The position numbers and the translations under genes are program-made. Shown here in pieces: positions 1 to 8,282 of a DNA stretch of 64,000 nucleotides (positions are counted from its first letter, which is position 1; every line of letters starts with the position of its first letter). The stretch lies in NCBI RefSeq assembly GCF_003651225.1, contig NZ_RCDB01000003.1:499259-563258 (forward strand), in the 5' to 3' direction. The notes under the pieces were generated by a model. That model made no database searches, had not been told where the DNA came from, and worked only from the letters and a program-made list of their open reading frames with translations. The DNA is from Microbacterium telephonicum. Its GTDB lineage: Bacteria; Actinomycetota; Actinomycetes; Actinomycetales; Microbacteriaceae.

Positions 1-284
1 CGGGCGAGGTAGGAGCCCGGCCGCCACTCCGGGTTGAGCTTGATGAGCTTGCCCTCGTCGACCATCTCGCGCAGGAGCGCCTCGTTCTCGGCGCGCGACC
101 CGTCGACCCAGTGGATGCGGTCGGGCTGCGTGAGCGCGGCCACCTCGTCGACCCACGCGACGAGGGCTTCGGCGGCCGGGCCGCTCATGGCGGGACGGGC
201 ACCGTGGGTCTGCGCCGGCGCGGCGGCCAGCGCGCCGCCCTGCGTGGTGGGGACCGGTCGGGTGAAGATGTCCGCGAGGGCCAT
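1..284 (-). CDS. pckG: Phosphoenolpyruvate carboxykinase (GTP), N-terminal part
   Basis: The gene runs off the left edge; only the first 94 codons are visible. The reading includes QPDRIHWVDGSRAENEALL and KLIKLNPEWRPGSYLA, the conserved N-terminal substrate-binding region of GTP-dependent PEP carboxykinases (family knowledge). The enzyme converts oxaloacetate and GTP to PEP and CO2 in gluconeogenesis. The ATG at 284 follows a good Shine-Dalgarno (GAAGGAG). It is divergent from the RamB-like regulator at 404, whose family controls acetate and gluconeogenic carbon use, so a regulatory link is plausible but inferred. The catalytic residues lie outside the window. Confidence 0.93.
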   Translation of the reverse strand, partial: MALADIFTRPVPTTQGGALAAAPAQTHGARPAMSGPAAEALVAWVDEVAALTQPDRIHWVDGSRAENEALLREMVDEGKLIKLNPEWRPGSYLA

Positions 285-371
285 GTCGTCTCCTTCGTCT
301 GTCGCGGGCGACTGCGCCCGCCCTTCCACTGTCATCCCAATCCCGCTGGACTTTCCGGCCCCGAGCGGCAC

Positions 372-397
372 AAGAATCCGACTTCTTTCCGTATGCT
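372..397 (+). promoter_or_regulatory. Leaderless promoter and small palindrome before ramB-like gene
   Basis: A -10 box TATGCT (392-397) ends 6 nt before the ATG at 404, placing the transcription start on or beside the start codon. AAGAA-6-TTCTT (372-387) is an inverted repeat over the expected -35 region and could be an autoregulatory operator. The site is inferred from sequence only. Confidence 0.5.
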
Positions 398-403
398 CAA
401 GGA

Positions 404-1849
404 ATGACACCGACCGCGCTAGAACTGTCGACCCTGGGCCACCGCATCCGCCATCAGCGGGTGACGCAGGGGTACACGCTCGACGAGCTGGGCGCGCTCG
501 TCGGCGTCGCGGGCAGCCAGCTCAGCCTCATCGAGAACGGCAAACGCGAGCCGAAGCTGTCGCTGCTGCAGGCGATCGCCCACGCGACCGGCACCGACGT
601 GACCGATCTGCTGTCGACCGAGCCGCCGAACGCCCGCGCGGCGCTCGAGCTGGAGCTGGAGAGGGCGCAGGCCAGCACGGTGTTCCGCCGTCTCGGCATC
701 GCTCCGGTGAAGGTCACCAAGACGATGACCGACGAGACGATCGCCTCCGTGCTGGGGCTGCACCGCGAACTGCAGCGCCGTGAGCGGGAAGCGATCGCCA
801 CCCCGGAGGAAGCCCGCCGCGCCAACACCGAGCTGCGACTGGCCCTGCGCGCGAAGGACAACTACCTCCCCGACATCGAGAAGCTCGCCGAGAAGCAGCT
901 CAAGGCGGCGGGGCACGTCGCCGGCGCCCTCACGCATCGCACCGTGAGTCTCATGGCCGAGCAGCTCGGGTTCGAGCTCATCTACGTCAACGACCTGCCG
1001 CATTCGGCGCGGTCGGTCACCGACCTCGAGAACGGGCGCATCTACCTTCCGCCCGCCTCCATCCCGGGCGGGCACGGCCTGCGGTCGATGGCGCTGCAGG
1101 CGATGGCGCACCGGCTGCTCGGACACACACCGCCCACCGACTATGCCGACTTCCTGCAGCAGCGGCTCGAGATCAACTACTTCGCGGCGTGCTGCCTGAT
1201 GCCGGAGTCGAACGCCGTCGCCTTCCTGCAGCAGGCCAAGAAGGACCGCGACCTCGCCGTCGAGGACTTCCGCGACGCGTTCGGGGTCACGCACGAGGCG
1301 GCGGGCATGCGGATGACGAACCTCCTGACCGTGCACCTCGGCATCCCTCTGCACTTCCTGCGTGTCGACGGGTCGGGCGCGATCAACCGCGTCTACGAGA
1401 ACGACGAGCTGCCGCTGCCCACCGACGTGACCGGCGCGGTCGAGGGGCAGATCGTCTGCCGCCGCTTCGCCGCGCGCGCCGCCTTCGGGGAGCAGAACCG
1501 CACGATCGAGCACTACCAGTACACCGACACCCCCGCCGGCACCTTCTGGTGCTCGAGCCAGACCGGCACGACGTCGGCGGGCGAGTTCTCGATCACCGTG
1601 GGCGTGCCCTTCGACGACGCCCGCTGGTTCCGCGGCCGCGAGACGCAGAAGCGCGCGACGTCGACGTGCCCCGACGACGCCTGCTGCCGCAGCGCCGGCG
1701 CCGACCTCACCCGCCGCTGGGAGGGCAAGGCGTGGCCGAGCGCGCGCGTGCACATGCAGATGTTCACCCCGCTCCCCCGCGGCGCGTTCCCCGGCGTCGA
1801 CGACGGGGAGGTCTACGCGTTCCTCGACCGGCACGCCGAGGTCGACTGA
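404..1849 (+). CDS. ramB: RamB-like XRE regulator of acetate/short-chain fatty acid metabolism
   Basis: 481 aa. Residues about 10-66 form an XRE helix-turn-helix (YTLDELGALVGVAGSQLSLI). A long middle part matches the IrrE/ImmA peptidase-like region, with AHRLLGH in place of a clean HExxH, so protease activity is doubtful. The C-terminal third, with a Cys-rich stretch (TCPDDACC), is the short-chain fatty acyl regulator domain. Known members (RamB of Corynebacterium, Rv0465c) control the glyoxylate shunt and acetate activation; here it sits divergent from pckG. A TATGCT -10 box 6 nt upstream suggests a leaderless mRNA. The family is clear; the exact regulon is unknown. Confidence 0.85.
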   Translation: MTPTALELSTLGHRIRHQRVTQGYTLDELGALVGVAGSQLSLIENGKREPKLSLLQAIAHATGTDVTDLLSTEPPNARAALELELERAQASTVFRRLGIAPVKVTKTMTDETIASVLGLHRELQRREREAIATPEEARRANTELRLALRAKDNYLPDIEKLAEKQLKAAGHVAGALTHRTVSLMAEQLGFELIYVNDLPHSARSVTDLENGRIYLPPASIPGGHGLRSMALQAMAHRLLGHTPPTDYADFLQQRLEINYFAACCLMPESNAVAFLQQAKKDRDLAVEDFRDAFGVTHEAAGMRMTNLLTVHLGIPLHFLRVDGSGAINRVYENDELPLPTDVTGAVEGQIVCRRFAARAAFGEQNRTIEHYQYTDTPAGTFWCSSQTGTTSAGEFSITVGVPFDDARWFRGRETQKRATSTCPDDACCRSAGADLTRRWEGKAWPSARVHMQMFTPLPRGAFPGVDDGEVYAFLDRHAEVD

Positions 1850-1865
1850 GCCCGAGGGGGCGCGC

Positions 1866-2951
1866 TCAGCCGGTGACGAAGCGCGACACCCGCGCGAGTG
1901 CGGCGTCGACGGCGGATGCCGGTACGTCGACATGCCCGAACAGCTCCGGCACCGGCATCCGGTGGTGGCGGCCGACCGCCATCGAGTGGGTCCACAGGCC
2001 CACGACCTCGCCGCGGGCGACGAGCACCGGACGCACGAGTCCCTGGATGCTCGGTCCGACGCGGGCGGTGAACGCGTCGGAGCACGCGAGCGTGCGGTCG
2101 GCGTACGACAGGTAATACTCGTCGAAGGGCGGCAACGCCAGTACCGCGGGGTCGGCTGCGACCGGCTCCCGGAAAGCCTGGGCCGGGGGCGGCGCGGACA
2201 CGACGAACAGCCCGTCGTCGACCTCGACCACCCGATCGGATGCCGCCTCCCGCGCGCTCCGGGCGACGCCGACGGGCAGCCCCGCCCACCAGCGGAAGTC
2301 GTCGACACCGGCGGGACCGTGGGAGCGGATGTAGCCGACGAACAGCGCGGCGAGCGGGTCGGCGGGGGCCGCCGCATCCGCGATCCAGTCCGCCGGGGCG
2401 ACGAGGTACTGGTCGCGGGTGGGGCCGCCCTCCCGCGCGATCACGGGCCCCAGCACGACGTCTTCGCGGATCGCCAGCGCCGTCAGCAGCAGATTGCCGC
2501 GCATCCCGGTCGCCTCCACCCCGGCGGCGGTGAGCACCGCGGCGAACTCCGCCCGCGTGAGTCGGTTGCCGCCGGCCAGCGCCGCGCCGACCGCACGCGC
2601 GGCGACCTCGACGTGCTCCTCGGGGATGCCGTGTCCGCGCCGCACGCTCGCGAACTGCTGCAACTGGCGGTCGCGGGTGACCCGCAGGATCCAGGCCAGA
2701 TCCCGCGCGGCGACGATGTGCAGCGTGCCCCGCTGCGTCCATGCGCGCACGAGGGCCCCGCTCTCGAACGCCGCATCGACCTCCGAGAGCGTCGGCTCCC
2801 CGCCGGTGCGCACACCCAGCGCCCACCGCCCGCCCCAGAACTCCTGCGCCTGCGTCGCCGTGATGTGCGCGGCGGCGCCGGCGACGTCGGGCGCGGGAAC
2901 ATCGAGCAGCTGCGACTGCAGGCGGGCCCGGCGCACGGAGGCGGCATCCAT
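1866..2951 (-). CDS. Winged-helix protein, AlkZ/YcaQ-like (HTH_42) possible DNA glycosylase
   Basis: 361 aa from the ATG at 2951. In-frame sequence upstream of this ATG is poor coding. The protein has the pattern of the HTH_42 / 'winged helix DNA-binding domain-containing' family, including FDEYYLSYADR and VVGLWTHS in the C-terminal half. The family includes AlkZ and YcaQ, which excise bulky or crosslinked alkylated bases. Residues 34-36 read Q-A-Q, in the place of the AlkZ QxQ catalytic motif (YcaQ has QxD); this is my alignment by eye. CAGGAT lies 6 nt before the ATG and can be read as a -10 box or as a weak SD. It converges on the ramB-like gene with a 16-bp gap. Confidence 0.72.
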   Translation of the reverse strand: MDAASVRRARLQSQLLDVPAPDVAGAAAHITATQAQEFWGGRWALGVRTGGEPTLSEVDAAFESGALVRAWTQRGTLHIVAARDLAWILRVTRDRQLQQFASVRRGHGIPEEHVEVAARAVGAALAGGNRLTRAEFAAVLTAAGVEATGMRGNLLLTALAIREDVVLGPVIAREGGPTRDQYLVAPADWIADAAAPADPLAALFVGYIRSHGPAGVDDFRWWAGLPVGVARSAREAASDRVVEVDDGLFVVSAPPPAQAFREPVAADPAVLALPPFDEYYLSYADRTLACSDAFTARVGPSIQGLVRPVLVARGEVVGLWTHSMAVGRHHRMPVPELFGHVDVPASAVDAALARVSRFVTG

Positions 2952-3021
2952 GGCCCCATCCTGCCGCGCCGCACCGACACGACGCCGCAGAGATTGCTTG
3001 CAGGGATGACATGCTGTGCGG

Positions 3022-3819
3022 ATGGAGAGAGAAGTCCGCAGCAGGATCGAGCTCGACGTCACCGAGACGGCCGACCTCGTGTTGTCGGTCGCGGTGTCGG
3101 CGCACTACGAGCCGGACCACGAGACGTTCGCCGCGACGCTCGACGGCGCGCGCATCGCGACGTCGGAGTTCCAGGACCACAACGGGACCCGTCTGCACCG
3201 GGTGAGCGTCCCGCCGGGCACGTTCGTCGCCGAGTACCACGCCCGCATTCTGGGCGAGGGGGCGCACACGATCGGCCGCGACTACGATCTCTTCTCCTAC
3301 CGGCTGCCGAGCCGCTACGTCGAATCCGACACCCTCGCACCGACGGCGCTGGCGGAGTTCGACGGCATCGACGACGAGGTGGACCTGCTCGCGGCGGTGT
3401 CGTCGTGGGTCGGCACCCGCCTGGACTACGTTCCGGGTGCCTCCCGCCCCACGGACGGCGCGGTCCGCACGCTGCTCGGACGCCAAGGGGTCTGCCGCGA
3501 CTACGCGCACCTGTGCATCGCGCTGCTGCGCGCGCGCGGCGTGGCGGCGCGCTTCGCCTCGGTCTACGCACCGGGTCTCGCGCCCATGGAGTTCCACGCG
3601 GTGGCCGAGGCCTGGGTGGACGGCGCATGGCGCGTCGTCGACGCCACCGCGCTCGCACCTCGGCAGACGCTCCTGCGGATCGCGACAGGGCGCGACGCAG
3701 CCGACACCGCGTTCCTCACCGTGCTCAGCGGCCGCGCCGACCTGACCTCGATCGAGGTGACGGCCGTCGCCGACGCGCTCCCCGCCGACGACGTCACGGA
3801 GCTCGTCTCGATCCGCTGA
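3022..3819 (+). CDS. Transglutaminase-like cysteine protease-fold protein
   Basis: 265 aa. The transglutaminase core lies at about residues 120-215, with a visible Cys-His-Asp triad: C158 in GVCRDYAHLC, H192 in MEFHAVAEAWVD and D207 in VVDATALAP. The N-terminal 100 residues are beta-rich, as in bacterial transglutaminase-domain proteins next to DUF-type immunoglobulin-like folds. No signal peptide is seen, so it is probably cytosolic; the substrate is unknown. I chose the ATG at 3022; a GTG at 3016 would add two residues. CATGCT ends 6 nt before the ATG, a degenerate leaderless -10. Confidence 0.8.
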   Translation: MEREVRSRIELDVTETADLVLSVAVSAHYEPDHETFAATLDGARIATSEFQDHNGTRLHRVSVPPGTFVAEYHARILGEGAHTIGRDYDLFSYRLPSRYVESDTLAPTALAEFDGIDDEVDLLAAVSSWVGTRLDYVPGASRPTDGAVRTLLGRQGVCRDYAHLCIALLRARGVAARFASVYAPGLAPMEFHAVAEAWVDGAWRVVDATALAPRQTLLRIATGRDAADTAFLTVLSGRADLTSIEVTAVADALPADDVTELVSIR

Positions 3820-3829
3820 GACGGCGCGA

Positions 3830-3868
3830 GTCAACCTGTTGACAGACGCTGAGTCAACTGGTTGACTC
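3830..3868. promoter_or_regulatory. Tandem palindromic operators for the MarR regulator
   Basis: GTCAACCTGTTGAC (3830-3843) and GAGTCAACTGGTTGACTC (3851-3868) are two inverted repeats of the half-site GTCAAC. Their centres are 23 bp apart. The second has perfect 8-bp arms and lies just before the regulator's ATG at 3875. This is the usual layout of MarR autoregulation. That the regulator binds here is inferred. Confidence 0.75.
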
Positions 3869-3874
3869 GGCGTC

Positions 3875-4321
3875 ATGGCCGATCGCCTCACCGTCACCCT
3901 CCACGAACTCGTCGCCGAGCTCGACATCTACGCCGACGCGTACTTGCAGCGCGTCCACGGCGTCTCGTTCAACCTGTTCGAGCTGCTCAACGTGCTCGTC
4001 GAACGGGCGCCGATCGACATCTCCGGACTCGCCCGCTGCCTGCGGGTCACGAAAGCTGCGGTGAGCAAGCGTCTCCCGGCGCTCGAGGCCGACGGCTGGG
4101 TGAAGACGACGCCCGGACAGGGACGGCAGATCATGATCGCCCCCACCGAGAAGACCCTCTCCCTCGTGCAGCACGCCGGCGGCGAGCTCGAGGCGCACTT
4201 CGCCGAGATGCTCGCCGACCCGCGCCTCGCACCCGGCGCCGACGCCGTGGAATCGGAACTGCTCAACCGGCACCTGACCGCCCTCACGCAGATCGTCATC
4301 GAGAAGGGAACGCCCGCATGA
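3875..4321 (+). CDS. MarR-family transcriptional regulator
   Basis: 148 aa. The winged helix-turn-helix is at about residues 40-100 (ISGLARCLRVTKAAVSKRL, then DGWVKTTPGQGRQIMIAPT as recognition helix and wing). One Cys sits in the first HTH helix and could be redox-active, but that is speculation. The gene overlaps the flavin reductase gene by 4 nt (ATGA), so they are translated together. Two GTCAAC palindromes lie directly upstream. The pair resembles MarR-controlled quinone/electrophile detoxification units. The inducer is unknown. Confidence 0.86.
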   Translation: MADRLTVTLHELVAELDIYADAYLQRVHGVSFNLFELLNVLVERAPIDISGLARCLRVTKAAVSKRLPALEADGWVKTTPGQGRQIMIAPTEKTLSLVQHAGGELEAHFAEMLADPRLAPGADAVESELLNRHLTALTQIVIEKGTPA

Positions 4322-4956
4322 CCGCCCGCATCCTCGTCGTCATCGGCACACCGCTGCCCGACACCTACACGCATGCCCTTGCCGCGGCGTACACCGAGGC
4401 AGCCCGCTCCGCCGGCGCCGACGTGCGCGTCGTCGACCTCGCGAACGACCCGATCCCCGGCCACCCGCGCTCCCGCGCTCAGCTGCGGGCGCCCCGCACC
4501 GACGCGGACACCCCGCTCGATCCCGAGGTCGCCGCCTATCTCGACGATGTGCGCTGGGCCCAGCACCTGGTCTTCTTCCACCCGCAGTGGTGGGGGACGA
4601 TGCCGGCGGCGCTGAAGGCGTTCATCGACCGGGTGTTCCTCTCCGGCGCCGCCTTCCGCTACCGTGAGGGCACCCCGATCCCCGAGCGGCTGCTGACGGG
4701 CCGCACCGCCCGGATGGTGATGACCATGGACTCACCCCGATGGTGGAACCGGTTCGTGTACCGCGGGGCGGCGGAGGCGGGACTCACCCGCGCCACCCTC
4801 GGCTACTGCGGCATCCGCACGATCGGGATCACCCGGCTGAGCCCCATCCGACTCGGCGACGAGACCCGGCGCGCCCGCTGGCTCAGCCGGATCGCCGCCC
4901 TCGGCACTCGCGACGGGGGCGTGGCCGCGCGGGAGGTCGTCGGCGCACCGTCGTGA
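4318..4956 (+). CDS. NAD(P)H-dependent oxidoreductase, flavodoxin-2 fold
   Basis: 212 aa. The N-terminus (ILVVIGTPLPDTYTHALA) is the FMN phosphate-binding loop. FHPQWWGTMPAALKAFIDRV, about residues 84-104, is the conserved flavin-contact motif of the NQO1/MdaB/KefF group (Pfam Flavodoxin_2). These enzymes reduce quinones or related electrophiles by two electrons using NAD(P)H. It starts inside the MarR stop codon, so MarR almost certainly controls it. The natural substrate cannot be read from sequence. Confidence 0.87.
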   Translation: MTARILVVIGTPLPDTYTHALAAAYTEAARSAGADVRVVDLANDPIPGHPRSRAQLRAPRTDADTPLDPEVAAYLDDVRWAQHLVFFHPQWWGTMPAALKAFIDRVFLSGAAFRYREGTPIPERLLTGRTARMVMTMDSPRWWNRFVYRGAAEAGLTRATLGYCGIRTIGITRLSPIRLGDETRRARWLSRIAALGTRDGGVAAREVVGAPS

Positions 4957-4994
4957 CGGATGCGGGGCCGCGCGCGGCGTGGGACGCTGGAGCC

Positions 4995-5588
4995 ATGAGG
5001 TCCTGGATCGTGCGCTTCGCCGCCCTGTACGTCTTCAACGTCGTCGTGCTGCTGCTGATCGGGCTGCTCACCCCGGCGAAGGTGGGCTTCGCCGTGATCT
5101 GGGCGGCGCTGATCATGACGCTCGCCGAGCTGTGGGTGCGCCCGTTCGTGCAGCGGCGCATGCAGGCGTCGGCCGCGAAGTCGGCCGGCACGCGCACCCG
5201 CACCGGCGAAGCACTCGTGCAGGCGGGGATCGTGCTGATCGTCGCCGCCCTCGTGTGGGTGCTCACGCTGCTGCTGTCCGGCGTCCACGTCTCGATCGGC
5301 TGGAACCCCCTCGGCTGGTTCGGCGCGTGGATCGTGCCGCCGGTCATCATCGCGCTCGGCGGACTCGTCTACGCGCGCATCAGCGGCCGGATCGAGACGC
5401 ACGCGGGTGCCGTGTACGACCGCGCCGAGACCGGCATCCGCGGCTCCCGCACCGCCGATCGCGGGACGGATGCCGTCGGCACCGCCTCGGGCGAAGCCCG
5501 CGCGGACGATGCCCGCGCGCAGGGCCGGCAGGAGCTCGACGACGGTCTCACGGCCGAGCAGCGCCGCATGCTCGACGATCTCGGCTGA
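4995..5588 (+). CDS. Four-helix membrane protein of unknown function
   Basis: 197 aa. Hydrophobic segments lie at about residues 7-26, 29-49, 73-95 and 105-126. A polar, Asp/Ala/Arg-rich C-terminal tail of about 60 residues ends in EQRRMLDDLG. I do not recognise a family beyond the general look of actinobacterial small integral membrane proteins. The ATG at 4995 is the first in-frame start fitting the hydrophobic N-terminus. GACGCT ends 6 nt upstream, a poor leaderless -10. It follows the reductase gene by 38 nt. Confidence 0.68.
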   Translation: MRSWIVRFAALYVFNVVVLLLIGLLTPAKVGFAVIWAALIMTLAELWVRPFVQRRMQASAAKSAGTRTRTGEALVQAGIVLIVAALVWVLTLLLSGVHVSIGWNPLGWFGAWIVPPVIIALGGLVYARISGRIETHAGAVYDRAETGIRGSRTADRGTDAVGTASGEARADDARAQGRQELDDGLTAEQRRMLDDLG

Positions 5589-5742
5589 GCCGGACGCCGG
5601 ACCGTGCCGGCCGTTCGAATATCTGGACTGCGTAACGAAACGTCGCAGGACGGCCCCGAGGGCCACCGGTTCGGGGAAGATGAAGGACGCGGCACCACAG
5701 CATCCGCCGCCCCTCCCGTCCTCCGACCACCAAGGACCCGCC
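5589..5742 (+). other. Intergenic leader before the amino-acid ABC importer
   Basis: 154 bp without a convincing ORF. An AAGGA Shine-Dalgarno lies about 8 nt before the ATG at 5743. I see no strong -10/-35 pair, no hairpin that stands out and no riboswitch pattern. The promoter of the importer probably lies here. Confidence 0.4.
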
Positions 5743-6594
5743 ATGCCCCGGACCCGCCTGCGCGTCACCCTCGCCTCCGCCGCGGCCGCCACCGCCCTCC
5801 TCCTCGCCGGCTGCGCCGGCGGTGTGGCCCCGGCCGCCTCCGGCTCGGCCGACGCCGCATCCGACGACTACATCACGCCCGGGAAGCTCACCATCGCCAC
5901 CGGCGAGGTCGCCTATTACCCGTACGTCGTCGACGACGACCCGGAGTCGGGTGAGGGATTCGAGGCCGCGATCGCGTACGCCGTCGCGGAGAAGCTCGGA
6001 TTCGCGAAGGAAGACGTCGTCTGGGTGCGCACGTCGTTCGAGTCGGCGATCGCGCCGGGTCCGAAGGACTTCGATTTCAACATCCAGCAGTACTCGATCA
6101 CCGACGAGCGCAAGCAGGCCGTCGACTTCTCGTCGCCGTACTACCAGGCCAGCCAGGCGATCGTGGCGATCAAGGGCTCCGCGGCCGAGGGCGTGGACAC
6201 GCTCGCGGGCGCGAAAGACCTGCTGCTGGGCGCCATGGCCGGATCCACGAGCGCGCAGACGATCGAGGAGGCCGTGCAGCCCACGACCCCGGCGCAGCTC
6301 TACAACTCCAACGAGGACGCCCGCGCCGCGCTCGAGGCCGGCCAGATCGACGGCCTCGTGCTGGACACGCCGACGGCGTACTACGCGACGAGCGAGTACA
6401 TCGCGGACTCGTTCATCGTGGGCGAACTCCCCGCCGCCGGCGTGCCCGACGAGTGGGGCCTGCTGCTGGGCAAGGACTCCCCGCTGACGGCCGAGGTCAC
6501 CGCCGCCGTCGACGCCCTGCGCGAAGACGGCACCCTCGCGAAGATCACCGACGAGTGGCTCGGGTCGGGCCAGGGCGTCACGCTGCTGCAGTGA
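5743..6594 (+). CDS. Polar amino-acid ABC transporter, substrate-binding lipoprotein
   Basis: 283 aa. The signal peptide ends in the lipobox LLAG-C24. The mature part is an SBP_bac_3 domain: FDFNIQQYSITDERKQAVDFSSPYYQ is the diagnostic central motif, and the C-terminal EDGTLAKITDEWLG is also typical. It captures an amino acid outside the membrane and delivers it to the permease encoded next. Substrate specificity is not readable; the acidic mature surface gives no clue. It is the first gene of a three-gene importer unit, 58 nt before the permease. Confidence 0.92.
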   Translation: MPRTRLRVTLASAAAATALLLAGCAGGVAPAASGSADAASDDYITPGKLTIATGEVAYYPYVVDDDPESGEGFEAAIAYAVAEKLGFAKEDVVWVRTSFESAIAPGPKDFDFNIQQYSITDERKQAVDFSSPYYQASQAIVAIKGSAAEGVDTLAGAKDLLLGAMAGSTSAQTIEEAVQPTTPAQLYNSNEDARAALEAGQIDGLVLDTPTAYYATSEYIADSFIVGELPAAGVPDEWGLLLGKDSPLTAEVTAAVDALREDGTLAKITDEWLGSGQGVTLLQ

Positions 6595-6640
6595 CCTGGT
6601 GCGCGGCCGCCCCGGGTCGGCCCGGCGCGGCCGCGTCGAC

Positions 6641-6646
6641 TACCGT
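6641..6646 (+). promoter_or_regulatory. Leaderless-type -10 box before permease
   Basis: TACCGT ends 6 nt before the GTG at 6653, giving the permease-ATPase pair a likely promoter of its own within the importer unit. Confidence 0.5.
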
Positions 6647-6652
6647 CGTCCT

Positions 6653-7528
6653 GTGACCTCCGACGATCCCGCCCCCGGCGCGCCTCCCGCGCGCGCGGTG
6701 AGCACGCTCGAGCTCGAGCGACGCGCTTACCGGCGACGCAGGTCGCAGCGGTCGGTGGTCGTCGCGATCGCATCGACGCTCGCCTTCGCGGCCATCGTGT
6801 GGGTGACGGTGCTGAACACCCCCGGGTGGGCGCAGGTGCAGGAGTCGTTCTTCGACCCCGCGACCGCGATCGCCTCGTTCCCCCGCATCTGGGACGGCTT
6901 CCTGCTGAACCTGCAGGTGCTCGCGATCTCGGTCGTCACGGTGGGCGCCGCCGCGCTCGTCCTCGCGATCCTGCGGACGCTGCGGGGGCCGGTGTTCTTC
7001 CCGGTGCGCGCGATCGTCGCCGGCTACACCGACGTCTTCCGCGGGCTGCCGTTCATCATCGTGCTCTACCTCGTCGGATTCGGCATCCCGACGCTGCTGA
7101 ACGAGCGCATCCCCCCGGTCGTCCTCGGTGTCACTGCCGTGACCATCACGTATTCGGCATACGTCGCCGAGGTCATCCGCGCCGGCATCGAGGCGGTGCA
7201 CCCGTCGCAGCGCCTCGCCGCCCGGGCGCTCGGCCTCGGCTACGTGCAGACACTGCGCCGCGTCGTGCTGCCGCAGGCGCTGCGCAAGATCACCCCGCCG
7301 CTCATGAACGACTTCATCTCGATGCAGAAGGACGTGGGACTCATCTCGATCCTCGGGGCGATGGATGCCGTCCGCGCCGCGCAGGCCGAGACCTCCCTCG
7401 CCTACAACTTCACGCCGTATGTCGTCGCCGGCATCCTGTTCATCCTGCTCGCGATCCCGACGATCCGGGTGACCGACTGGTACACGGAGCGGCTGCGCCG
7501 CCGCGAGCAGACGGGGTCGATCCTGTGA
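6653..7528 (+). CDS. Polar amino-acid ABC transporter, permease
   Basis: 291 aa from the GTG at 6653. The HisM/GlnP-type permease domain includes the EAA loop (GIEAVHPSQRLAARALGLGYVQTLRRVVLPQALR), which contacts the ATPase. About five membrane segments are visible, starting near residue 38. Frame-open sequence upstream to 6599 is unlike coding, and TACCGT lies 6 nt before the GTG, so I prefer this start. It overlaps the ATPase gene by 4 nt (GTGA). It works with the lipoprotein at 5743, either as a homodimer or with an unseen partner. Confidence 0.9.
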   Translation: MTSDDPAPGAPPARAVSTLELERRAYRRRRSQRSVVVAIASTLAFAAIVWVTVLNTPGWAQVQESFFDPATAIASFPRIWDGFLLNLQVLAISVVTVGAAALVLAILRTLRGPVFFPVRAIVAGYTDVFRGLPFIIVLYLVGFGIPTLLNERIPPVVLGVTAVTITYSAYVAEVIRAGIEAVHPSQRLAARALGLGYVQTLRRVVLPQALRKITPPLMNDFISMQKDVGLISILGAMDAVRAAQAETSLAYNFTPYVVAGILFILLAIPTIRVTDWYTERLRRREQTGSIL

Positions 7529-8259
7529 CCGCGCTGCTGCGCGCCGAGGACGTCTGGAAGGCGTTCGGCGACCGTGACGTGCTCCGGGGCGTCTCGCTCG
7601 ATCTCGCGGCGCACGAGGTCGTCGCGCTCATCGGTGCCTCGGGCTCGGGCAAGTCGACCCTGCTGCGCTGCCTCAACCTGCTCGAACCGATCGACGACGG
7701 CCGCCTGTGGCTCGGCGGCGACGACATCTCCGATCCGCGCGTGGACGCCAACGCTGTGCGGCAGCGCTTCGGGATCGTCTTCCAGAGCTACAACCTGTTC
7801 CCGCACCTGTCGGTGCTCGACAACGTGACCCTCGCCGCCCGGGTGGTGCACCGAGAGCGCCGCGCCGTGGCCGAGGAGCGCGCACTGGCACTGCTGGAGC
7901 GCATCGGCCTCGCCGACAAGGCGAAGGAGCATCCGGATCGACTCTCCGGCGGACAGCAGCAGCGGGTCGCGCTGGTGCGCGCCCTGGCGACCGACCCCGA
8001 GGTGCTGCTGCTCGACGAGATCACCTCGGCCCTCGACCCCGAGCTCGTCGGCGAGGTGCTGGAACTCGTGCGGGAACTGGCCGAGGGCGGCGCGACGATC
8101 CTCATGGCCACCCACGAGATGGCCTTCGCGCGCGACGTCGCCGACCGCGTCGTGTTCCTCGACGACGGCGTCATCGTGGAGCAGGGCACGCCCGCGCAGC
8201 TGTTCGGCGCTCCGCGCGAGGCGCGCACCCGCGCGTTCCTGTCCCGCTTCACGTCCTGA
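7525..8259 (+). CDS. Polar amino-acid ABC transporter, ATP-binding protein
   Basis: 244 aa, GlnQ/HisP size. Walker A GASGSGKST, Q-loop FQSYNLFPHLSV, signature LSGGQQQRVALVRAL, Walker B VLLLDEITSALD and switch His in MATHEMAF are all intact. It drives import through the permease encoded immediately upstream; the GTG start overlaps the permease stop. The gene ends just before a cluster of 20-bp repeats that separates it from convergent folD. Confidence 0.94.
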   Translation: MTALLRAEDVWKAFGDRDVLRGVSLDLAAHEVVALIGASGSGKSTLLRCLNLLEPIDDGRLWLGGDDISDPRVDANAVRQRFGIVFQSYNLFPHLSVLDNVTLAARVVHRERRAVAEERALALLERIGLADKAKEHPDRLSGGQQQRVALVRALATDPEVLLLDEITSALDPELVGEVLELVRELAEGGATILMATHEMAFARDVADRVVFLDDGVIVEQGTPAQLFGAPREARTRAFLSRFTS

Positions 8260-8282
8260 GCTGTGGCTCGCGGCCGGTCAGG

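Noticed and set aside
419..2377. Long minus-strand ORF of 652 codons across the ramB-like gene
   Set aside because: It is an Arg/Pro/Gly-rich antisense shadow with no family motif; high GC keeps all frames open. The same applies to long antisense frames at 19194-21713, 30847-33393, 34885-37836 and 58906-61644.
5589..5742. A riboswitch before the amino-acid importer
   Set aside because: None of the conserved cores of glycine, lysine, SAM or glutamine riboswitches can be found.
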